A stretch of 5,078 nucleotides of DNA from JAIRQK01 sp047974135 (GTDB lineage: Bacteria > Campylobacterota > Campylobacteria > Campylobacterales > Campylobacteraceae): positions 1-5,078 of the forward strand of contig JBKECC010000060.1 of NCBI GenBank assembly GCA_047974135.1, in the 5' to 3' direction. The notes under the pieces are model-generated. The model saw only the letters and a list, made by a program, of their open reading frames with translations. It was not told the DNA's origin and made no database searches. The position numbers and the translations under genes are program-made. Of the stretch, positions 1-4,066 are shown one piece after another (position 1 is the stretch's first letter; the number at the start of each line of letters is the position of its first letter).

Positions 1-706
1 CTCCACGATAGTAAGTTCTAACAGCTTTGTTTTCAGCAACCTCTTTCGCACGTCCACTTGCTAGTAAGGAGCCACTTTTTATAACATCAGCTCTGTCACA
101 AATCGCTAAAGTTTCTCTAACATTGTGATCTGTTATCAAAACACCGATATCAAGCTTTGTTAAATCTCTAACTATGCTTTGTATATCACTAACAGCTATC
201 GGGTCAACTCCAGCAAAAGGCTCATCAAGAAGTAAAAACTTTGGCGTTATGGCTAAAGAACGCGCTATCTCACATCTTCTTCGCTCACCACCACTTAGAC
301 TAACGCCTTTTCTGTGGCGAATAGGTTCAATGTTTAAAAGGCTTAAAAGCTCGTTAACCTTGGCTTCTTGCTCCTCTTTTGTTTTGCAAGATATCTCTGT
401 TGCAAGAAGAAGATTTTCTTCAACTGTTAAATCTTTGAAAATACTTGATTCTTGTGGCAAGTAACCAATACCTAACTTTGCGCGTTCGTGCAGTGGAGTT
501 TTTGAGATAACTTTATCATCTAAAAATATATCGCCACGAGATGCTGGGATTAGCCCACAAATCATATAAAAAGTTGTAGTTTTTCCTGCCCCGTTTGGTC
601 CTAAAAGTCCCACTATCTCGCCACTTTTGACTTCCAGAGATACATCATGAATAATCGCAGTTTTTTTGATTGTTTTAGCTAAATTCTTGACACTTAATTT
701 ATGCAT
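1..706 (-). CDS. lptB: LptB, ATP-binding subunit of the LPS export ABC transporter (C-terminus cut by window edge)
   Basis: LptB is the cytoplasmic ATPase of the LptB2FGC complex, which extracts lipopolysaccharide or lipooligosaccharide from the inner membrane and drives it across the periplasm. Seen in 235 complete codons: Walker A GPNGAGKTT at residues 36-44, Q-loop GYLPQE with Gln85, signature LSGGE at 137-141, Walker B FLLLDEP at 157-163, D-loop AGVD at 165-168 and H-loop His194. GYLPQESSIF and AGVDP are typical of LptB rather than of other ABC ATPases. The family is about 240 residues, so only a few C-terminal residues are missing. The ATG at 706 is supported by AAGG just upstream and lies inside the 3' end of tsaE (13-base overlap), so translation is probably coupled. 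By analogy with C. jejuni the next gene beyond base 1 may be rpoN; that is inference. Confidence 0.95.
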   Translation of the reverse strand, partial: MHKLSVKNLAKTIKKTAIIHDVSLEVKSGEIVGLLGPNGAGKTTTFYMICGLIPASRGDIFLDDKVISKTPLHERAKLGIGYLPQESSIFKDLTVEENLLLATEISCKTKEEQEAKVNELLSLLNIEPIRHRKGVSLSGGERRRCEIARSLAITPKFLLLDEPFAGVDPIAVSDIQSIVRDLTKLDIGVLITDHNVRETLAICDRADVIKSGSLLASGRAKEVAENKAVRTYYRG

Positions 707-1119
707 TTATTTACCTTATATATTCTTTTGTTATCATCTTTTGTGATTATCTCTATCTTTACAAAATCCATCTCAAACTTTTTAAGCATCTCTTCAAGCT
801 CGCTCTCGCCCCACTCTACAAAGTGCCAGCCCTCTTCTTCTAAATTTTCAAAAAGCCCATTTTGAAGCATACCAGAAAATCCGCTATTATAAATATCATA
901 ATGAAAAAAGCCATTTTTATAAACATTCATGATGGAAAAAGTAGGAGATGAAACATCTTCTTTTTTAAGTCCAAAATTTAGCGCAAACTCTTTTACAAGC
1001 GTTGTTTTTCCACTTGCTAAATCACCTTGCAAAAGAATAATCCCACCATTTGGAAAAATGCTTTTTACATGTAAAACTATTTTTTCTAACTCATCCTCTT
1101 TTAAAACAAACTCTTTCAT
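694..1119 (-). CDS. tsaE: TsaE, ATPase of the tRNA t6A37 modification complex
   Basis: TsaE is the P-loop ATPase that works with TsaB and TsaD to place the threonylcarbamoyl group on A37 of ANN-decoding tRNAs in the cytoplasm. Seen in 141 residues, a normal length: Walker A GDLASGKTT at 32-40, the switch-like SSPTF at 57-61, HYDIYN at 73-78 (family form H-x-D-x-Y-R, here with Asn in place of Arg), and VEWGE at 101-105, the usual C-terminal landmark. It starts 2 bases after the trpD stop. No clear Shine-Dalgarno sequence precedes its ATG (upstream is A/T-only), so it probably relies on ribosomes finishing trpD. Its end overlaps lptB by 13 bases. The coding sequence contains one copy of the palindrome TTACATGTAA at 1065-1074. 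The call is secure from motifs and from the neighbour lptB. Confidence 0.93.
   Translation of the reverse strand: MKEFVLKEDELEKIVLHVKSIFPNGGIILLQGDLASGKTTLVKEFALNFGLKKEDVSSPTFSIMNVYKNGFFHYDIYNSGFSGMLQNGLFENLEEEGWHFVEWGESELEEMLKKFEMDFVKIEIITKDDNKRIYKVNKCIN
1065..1074. repeat. Fourth TTACATGTAA palindrome, inside tsaE
   Basis: The same 10-base palindrome as in 3417-3489 occurs within tsaE codons for Val-Leu-His-Val-Lys, with similar flanks (T-run before, A-run after). It may be chance in A/T-rich DNA, or a copy of a genome-wide motif. Confidence 0.6.
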
Positions 1120-1121
1120 TT

Positions 1122-2105
1122 TTATATTGTTTGTGAAAAGTGAATGATATCTTTTAATTTTTTAGATGCTTTGCCGTTTTCTAGCGCCATAGTTGCCATT
1201 TCTAAGCCCTCTTTTGCATCTCTTGCTTTTTTATATGTTTGCAGTGCATACGCAGCATTTAGCAAAACTATATCTCTTTTTGCACCTTTTAGAGTGTTAT
1301 CTAAAATACCTCTTGTTATTTGTGCATTTTGGGCTGCATTTCCACCAATTATTTCCTCTTTTTTATAAAGCTTAATGCCAAAATCTTCAGGATTTATCTC
1401 AAACTCTTCTATGCCCTCTTCTGTTATTCTCATAGCTTTTGTAACGGCACTAACGCTAATTTCATCCATGCCATCAAGCGAACTAACAACTAAAGATGAT
1501 GGCGAATTTAGATATTTTAGTGCATGAGCTATTCTGTAATTAAATTCTGGACTAAAAACACCTATCAAGTATTTTCTAGCTTCCGCTGGAGATGAGATTG
1601 GTCCTAACATGTTAAAAATCGTACGATGTGGTATCGCATTTCTAACTGGAGTTATATATATCATAGCTGGATGGTGATTTTTTGCAAACATAAAAGTGTA
1701 GTGCAAATCTTCAAGCATTTTTACTTGTTGCTCAGCTTTAAGATCAAGATTTATCCCCAAAGCTTCTAACATATCAGCACTTCCAGAGTTACTTGTAACC
1801 GCTCTGTTTCCATGTTTTGCAACGTAACAATCAAGACTAGCTAAGATGATAGCTGAAGTACTTGAAATATTTATACTTTTACTTTTATCTCCACCAGTCC
1901 CTACTATATCTATAACTTGGTTTTTGAGTTCATTTGAGATTGGAAGCTTTATCATGTGATTTCTCATAACTGTAGCTGCTGCTGCAATCTCAGTTTCACT
2001 TTCGCCTCTTTCATATAAAGATATGAGTAACTCTTTTGCCTCTTCAAAATTTAGCTTATTTTCAAATAACTTGGTAAAAACGTCAAACGCTTCTTCAAAT
2101 TCCAT
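1122..2105 (-). CDS. trpD: Anthranilate phosphoribosyltransferase (free-standing TrpD)
   Basis: TrpD transfers the phosphoribosyl group of PRPP to anthranilate, the second step of tryptophan synthesis. Numbering from the ATG at 2105 (327 residues, normal for a TrpD without a TrpG domain): the PRPP-binding GTGGD at 69-73 followed by NIS and a Ser/Thr-rich loop, KHGNR at 97-101, SGSAD at 107-111, HHPAM at 144-148, PVR with Arg155 (anthranilate-side arginine in the family), RTIFNMLGP at 161-169, and DGMDE at 211-215, whose Asp-Glu pair binds magnesium. All key residues are present, so an active enzyme is expected. The start is set by the TGATG overlap with the upstream stop and by AAAGGAA at 2111-2117; a TTG one codon earlier is less likely. 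It lies between an S4 gene and tsaE with no other trp gene in view. The TrpD2/YbiB group is unlikely given the intact catalytic motifs. Confidence 0.93.
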   Translation of the reverse strand: MEFEEAFDVFTKLFENKLNFEEAKELLISLYERGESETEIAAAATVMRNHMIKLPISNELKNQVIDIVGTGGDKSKSINISSTSAIILASLDCYVAKHGNRAVTSNSGSADMLEALGINLDLKAEQQVKMLEDLHYTFMFAKNHHPAMIYITPVRNAIPHRTIFNMLGPISSPAEARKYLIGVFSPEFNYRIAHALKYLNSPSSLVVSSLDGMDEISVSAVTKAMRITEEGIEEFEINPEDFGIKLYKKEEIIGGNAAQNAQITRGILDNTLKGAKRDIVLLNAAYALQTYKKARDAKEGLEMATMALENGKASKKLKDIIHFSQTI

Positions 2106-2350
2106 CAAATTTCCTTTATGTATTCATCTTGTTTTGTTTTTGAAATAGTTTTTGTAGTTGGTATTTGTAAAACTTGATATTTTACACTTTTTTGCATATA
2201 AGAAATAGTTATAATATCCCCTACTTTCACATCTTTTGCAGGTTTTACAACAACATCATTGATGCTAACAACACCACTTTTGCACATATCTTCTGATACT
2301 GCTCGTCTTTTTGTAACATTTACACAGTTTAAAAATTTATCTATTCTCAT
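2105..2350 (-). CDS. Small S4-domain RNA-binding protein, RqcP/HslR-like
   Basis: This 81-residue protein is almost only an S4 RNA-binding domain. MRIDKFLN at 1-8, TKRR at 13-16, SGVVSIND at 25-32 and KPAKDVKVGDII at 36-47 follow the S4 pattern. The short C-terminal tail (YMQKSVKYQVLQI, then a Lys/Thr-rich end) resembles Bacillus RqcP (YabO) in length and layout more than the longer HslR of E. coli. Both families bind ribosomal 50S subunits with peptidyl-tRNA stuck in them; RqcP works with RqcH to add alanine tails to stalled chains. A role in ribosome rescue is therefore inferred, not shown. It is the first gene of the operon, and its TGA overlaps the trpD ATG by one base. No Shine-Dalgarno sequence precedes its ATG, and a -10-like TACAAT lies only 7 bases upstream, so the mRNA may be leaderless. 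Confidence 0.85.
   Translation of the reverse strand: MRIDKFLNCVNVTKRRAVSEDMCKSGVVSINDVVVKPAKDVKVGDIITISYMQKSVKYQVLQIPTTKTISKTKQDEYIKEI
2111..2117 (-). promoter_or_regulatory. Ribosome binding site that fixes the trpD start
   Basis: AAAGGAA on the minus strand ends 5 bases before the ATG at 2105. It lies inside the last codons of the S4 gene. It favours this ATG over the TTG at 2108, which would sit only 2 bases from the site. Confidence 0.7.
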
Positions 2351-2357
2351 GAGTGAA

Positions 2358-2363
2358 ATTGTA
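2358..2363 (-). promoter_or_regulatory. Candidate -10 box for the S4-trpD-tsaE-lptB operon
   Basis: TACAAT on the minus strand ends 7 bases before the ATG at 2350, preceded by a T-rich run, as in Campylobacter sigma-70 promoters that lack a -35 box. A start site 6-7 bases downstream would fall at or next to the A of the ATG, giving a leaderless message. A weaker alternative is TTTAAT about 14 bases further upstream, which would leave a short leader, still without a ribosome binding site. Predicted by eye only. Confidence 0.35.
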
Positions 2364-2451
2364 GTGAAAAAAGATTAAACAAGGCAATAAAATATAAAAA
2401 ATTTTATAAATTGTACTAATTAGAAATATTTATTTTCTTTTTATCGCCTTT

Positions 2452-2460
2452 TGCTATGAT
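2452..2460 (+). promoter_or_regulatory. Extended -10 promoter of the first doxX gene
   Basis: TGCTATGAT is an extended -10 element (TG, one base, then TATGAT) preceded by a T-rich stretch, the usual Campylobacterota sigma-70 form. A start near 2466-2468 would give a leader of about 24 bases that contains the ribosome binding site AAGGAG at 2479-2484. The upstream DNA from 2391 is almost pure A/T and includes an imperfect palindrome at 2393-2408 (TATAAAA and TTTTATA with 2 bases between) and CTAATTAG at 2416-2423. These could be operators for either divergent gene, but nothing identifies a regulator. Confidence 0.6.
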
Positions 2461-2490
2461 TTCGCATTAAAATTTTAGAAGGAGACTTAA

Positions 2491-2901
2491 ATGTCAACAT
2501 GCCCAATTTTCAAATCTAACAGTTTAGATGTAGGAAGATTAGTTCTTAGAATTCTTATAGGTGGAGGACTATTAATATATGGAATTTCAAAACTTATAAA
2601 TGGAATATCAGGAGTAAAATACCTCCTAACAACAAATGGTTTACCAGAATTTTTTGCCTATGGTGTTTACCTTGGCGAAGTAGTTGCACCAATTTTGATT
2701 TTGATTGGTTTTAAAACAAGAATAGCTTCACTTTTTGTAGCCATAAATATGATTTTTGCTATTTTCCTTGCTTTTGGTTTTGGCTTTTTAAGCTTAAACA
2801 GTAACGGCGGTTTAGTTTCTGAAACTGCTCTATTCTACGGTATTGGCTCAATCGCTTTAATGTTTTTAGGTGCAGGAAAATATAGTTTAGATAAAAACTA
2901 A
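2491..2901 (+). CDS. DoxX-family inner-membrane protein, copy 1
   Basis: This 136-residue protein has four predicted membrane helices, at about residues 14-34, 52-73, 77-100 and 110-128, and the DoxX layout: a Gly-rich first helix followed by GISK (33 is Ser where copy 2 has Ala), NGLPEF at 49-54, a Glu in the second helix (GE at 62-63), GFKTR at 73-77 between helices 2 and 3, and LGAGKYSLDKN at the end. DoxX proteins are small quinone- or redox-linked membrane proteins; in Mycobacterium DoxX joins superoxide dismutase and a thiosulfate sulfurtransferase, but most bacterial copies have no known role, and none can be assigned here. There is no signal peptide. The N-terminus MSTCP carries a Cys kept in copy 2. 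Tyr30 replaces the His seen at this site in copy 2. The start is fixed by AAGGAG 6 bases upstream. It is followed by a hairpin and a paralogue. Confidence 0.88.
   Translation: MSTCPIFKSNSLDVGRLVLRILIGGGLLIYGISKLINGISGVKYLLTTNGLPEFFAYGVYLGEVVAPILILIGFKTRIASLFVAINMIFAIFLAFGFGFLSLNSNGGLVSETALFYGIGSIALMFLGAGKYSLDKN
2860..2901 (+). repeat. 42-base identical repeat, first copy (3' end of doxX copy 1)
   Basis: These 42 bases, ending exactly at the stop codon, are identical to 3367-3408 at the end of the second doxX gene. Identity stops immediately after the stop codon, and there is one mismatch just before the block, after which five more bases match. Confidence 0.9.
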
Positions 2902-2906
2902 GATTT

Positions 2907-2955
2907 ATATTTAAGTTTTTATTAATGTCACAGACTTAATTAAAAACTTAAATAT
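2907..2955 (+). terminator. Long A/T-rich hairpin between the two doxX genes
   Basis: The arms 2907-2921 and 2941-2955 are perfectly complementary over 15 base pairs. The pairing continues inward as TTAA (2922-2925 with 2936-2939) and GTC/GAC (2927-2929 with 2933-2935) around a 3-base loop ACA, with single bulged Ts at 2926 and 2940. The downstream T-run is short (TTTTAG), so it may be a weak or partial terminator, or an mRNA 3'-end stabiliser of copy 1. It begins 5 bases after the copy 1 stop codon. Confidence 0.55.
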
Positions 2956-2961
2956 TTTAGA

Positions 2962-2967
2962 TATTAT
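2962..2967 (+). promoter_or_regulatory. Possible -10 box for the second doxX gene
   Basis: TATTAT lies 6 bases after the hairpin, and a start near 2974 would give a leader of about 24 bases containing AAGGAG at 2984-2989. It has no TG extension. If real, copy 2 has its own promoter as well as any read-through from copy 1. Confidence 0.35.
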
Positions 2968-2997
2968 GCGGTTTATTTTTTTTAAGGAGATTTACTC

Positions 2998-3408
2998 ATG
3001 TCCACTTGTCCACTTTTTGGCTCAAATAGTAGTGATATAGGCAAACTTATCTTACGTATAACTCTTGGCGGTGGAATGCTTATGCATGGTATCGCAAAAG
3101 TTATGAATGGCATATCTGGCATTAAAGGTATGCTTGCAAGTAACGGTTTACCAGAGTTTTTAGCTTATGGTGTTTATGTTGGCGAAGTTCTTGCGGCTAT
3201 TTTAGTTATTATCGGTTTTAAAACAAGAATTTCAGCTCTTGTTATGTCACTTACAATGTTTTTTGCAATCTTTGTAGCTTTTGGGTCTAGTTTTTTAAAT
3301 ATTGGAAAAACTGGCGGATTTGTTTCAGAAGCTGCCCTATTTTACGCACTTGCTTCTATAGCTTTGATGTTTTTAGGTGCAGGAAAATATAGTTTAGATA
3401 AAAACTAA
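2998..3408 (+). CDS. DoxX-family inner-membrane protein, copy 2
   Basis: This is a paralogue of the preceding gene: same length (136 residues), aligning without gaps, 90 identical positions by hand count. It has the same four-helix plan with NGLPEF at 49-54, GE at 62-63, GFKTR at 73-77 and an identical last 17 residues. It keeps the family-like LMHGIAK at 28-34 with His30, whereas copy 1 has Tyr there; helix 2 has Ala67 where copy 1 has Pro. The N-terminal MSTCP is shared, but its codons differ (Ser, Thr and Cys codons are all changed), while the last 42 bases of the two genes are identical. AAGGAG 8 bases upstream fixes the start. Function is unknown; a redox or stress role would be a guess from the family. 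It converges with the lipoprotein gene across an 87-base gap. Confidence 0.88.
   Translation: MSTCPLFGSNSSDIGKLILRITLGGGMLMHGIAKVMNGISGIKGMLASNGLPEFLAYGVYVGEVLAAILVIIGFKTRISALVMSLTMFFAIFVAFGSSFLNIGKTGGFVSEAALFYALASIALMFLGAGKYSLDKN
3367..3408 (+). repeat. 42-base identical repeat, second copy (3' end of doxX copy 2)
   Basis: Identical to 2860-2901. It codes the shared C-terminus ending in GAGKYSLDKN and the stop codon. The distance between copies is 507 bases, so the block is long enough to support recombination that would fuse the two genes into one. Confidence 0.9.
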
Positions 3409-3412
3409 AATC

Positions 3413-3493
3413 TTTTTTACATGTAAGGTTTTTTTGGAAATTACATGTAAGAAATACTTACTAAATTAAGCAAATACTCTTACATGTAAAAGA
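3413..3493. repeat. Three copies of the palindrome TTACATGTAA between convergent genes; likely two-way terminator region
   Basis: Perfect 10-base palindromes occur at 3417-3426, 3441-3450 and 3480-3489. Flanks extend the pairing: copies 1 and 2 can form about 14 base pairs (3413-3426 with 3441-3454, one G-U), copies 2 and 3 form 12 (3441-3452 with 3478-3489), and copies 1 and 3 about 16 (3413-3428 with 3478-3493, two G-U). These folds exclude each other. A T7 run lies at 3429-3435. The block fills the gap between the stop codons of doxX copy 2 and the lipoprotein gene, so termination for both strands is the simplest role. No small ORF was seen here. Confidence 0.65.
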
Positions 3494-3495
3494 TA

Positions 3496-3933
3496 TTAAA
3501 ACTGTATACGATACTCTCTTCCATCATTGGTTTTAGCCTCGCCAAAACCTTTTCCACTATTTTTCGTTACAATAACATCCATTTTCAAGGTTGAATTTTC
3601 ATTTGTCAAAAGTGCATATTTTGTAAAATCACCACCACCAAAATTAAATCCAAGCCCTATTCCACCAAAGTTGCCGCCACTACTGTATCTTCCACCGCTT
3701 GAGTGTCCAAAACCAGTACTTACAGTAGTTGAAACATCTCCACTGCCATATGAGTTATACTTTCCACTTAAAACTTCACCATTAGGCATTGTTACCGTAA
3801 CCATTTCAGTTGATTCATCAAGAACACCAACTAAAACCTCATTTGAATTAAAGCCTGTTAATGTTAAGTCATATTTGCTTGAACAACCAACAAATAAAAA
3901 GGCTAAACCTAAAATTAAAATTAATTTTTTCAT
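3496..3933 (-). CDS. Small glycine-rich lipoprotein of unknown function
   Basis: This predicted 145-residue protein is a lipoprotein: MKK, a hydrophobic stretch at residues 4-15, then FVGC with the lipidated Cys17, followed by SSKYD. The Phe at -3 is slightly unusual for a lipobox. The mature part starts with short beta-like segments including VTVTMPNGEVLSGKY at 45-59, a pattern seen in small proteins that repeat polar sheet strands. Next comes a segment at 74-101 with 13 Gly in 28 residues mixed with Phe, Ser and Asn, then a charged, strand-like tail. I recognise no named family. An upstream in-frame ATG at 3963 would add ten residues before the signal peptide; the strong AAGGAG before the ATG at 3933 argues against it. 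The gene has its own promoter and no operon partner. It likely sits in the periplasm or outer membrane. Confidence 0.82.
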   Translation of the reverse strand: MKKLILILGLAFLFVGCSSKYDLTLTGFNSNEVLVGVLDESTEMVTVTMPNGEVLSGKYNSYGSGDVSTTVSTGFGHSSGGRYSSGGNFGGIGLGFNFGGGDFTKYALLTNENSTLKMDVIVTKNSGKGFGEAKTNDGREYRIQF

Positions 3934-3939
3934 AACTCT

Positions 3940-3945
3940 CTCCTT
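3940..3945 (-). promoter_or_regulatory. Ribosome binding site that fixes the lipoprotein start
   Basis: AAGGAG on the minus strand ends 6 bases before the ATG at 3933. No comparable site precedes the ATG at 3963, and the signal peptide begins directly at the downstream ATG. Confidence 0.75.
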
Positions 3946-3964
3946 TTTAAAAATCTCTATCATT

Positions 3965-3973
3965 ATTTTATCA
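3965..3973 (-). promoter_or_regulatory. Extended -10 promoter of the lipoprotein gene
   Basis: On the minus strand TGATAAAAT is an extended -10 (TG, A, TAAAAT) with a T-rich run about ten bases upstream. A start near 3958 gives a leader of about 25 bases that includes AAGGAG. The ATG at 3963 would lie upstream of this start site, further support for the ATG at 3933. Confidence 0.5.
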
Positions 3974-4024
3974 CATTGTATAAAAAATCATCTCATGTAT
4001 ATATTTTTTTAATCTCTTTTTGGC

Positions 4025-4030
4025 TATCAT
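4025..4030 (+). promoter_or_regulatory. Candidate -10 box for argG
   Basis: TATCAT follows TTTTTGGC, a form close to the TTTTGCTATGAT seen before the first doxX gene. A start near 4037 would give a leader of about 30 bases with AAAGG at 4054-4058 as the ribosome binding site. I saw no clear ARG-box palindrome or leader peptide in the region 3974-4066. Confidence 0.45.
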
Positions 4031-4066
4031 AAGTGCTTATTTAACTTCACCTAAAAGGTTTTGAAA

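Noticed and set aside
174..464. Open frame on the plus strand opposite lptB
   Set aside because: The minus-strand LptB frame carries all ABC ATPase motifs through this stretch; the opposite frame shows none.
1122..2105. TrpD2/YbiB-type nucleic-acid-binding protein instead of TrpD
   Set aside because: GTGGD, KHGNR, the anthranilate-side arginine and the DGMDE magnesium motif are all intact, which fits a true enzyme.
2106..2108. TTG as the trpD start, one codon upstream of the ATG
   Set aside because: The ATG at 2105 has better spacing to AAAGGAA and overlaps the upstream stop as TGATG, a common coupled arrangement.
2393..2423. Fur- or PerR-type operator in the divergent promoter region
   Set aside because: The A/T palindromes here are imperfect and low in information; they cannot be told apart from the background of A/T-rich DNA.
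3417..3489. Three evenly sized repeats that could suggest a small CRISPR array
   Set aside because: The repeats are only 10 bases, fully palindromic, and the spacings (24 and 39 bases start to start) are unequal; no cas gene is nearby.
3934..3963. Longer lipoprotein starting at the ATG at 3963
   Set aside because: It would place ten charged residues ahead of the signal peptide, lacks a ribosome binding site, and lies upstream of the likely transcription start.
3527..4012. Proline-rich open frame opposite the lipoprotein gene
   Set aside because: It is the complement of the Gly-rich codons; the minus-strand frame has a signal peptide, lipobox and ribosome binding site, and this one has none.
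3974..4066. Arginine-responsive operator or leader peptide before argG
   Set aside because: No ARG-box-like paired palindromes and no short arginine-rich ORF were seen in this stretch.
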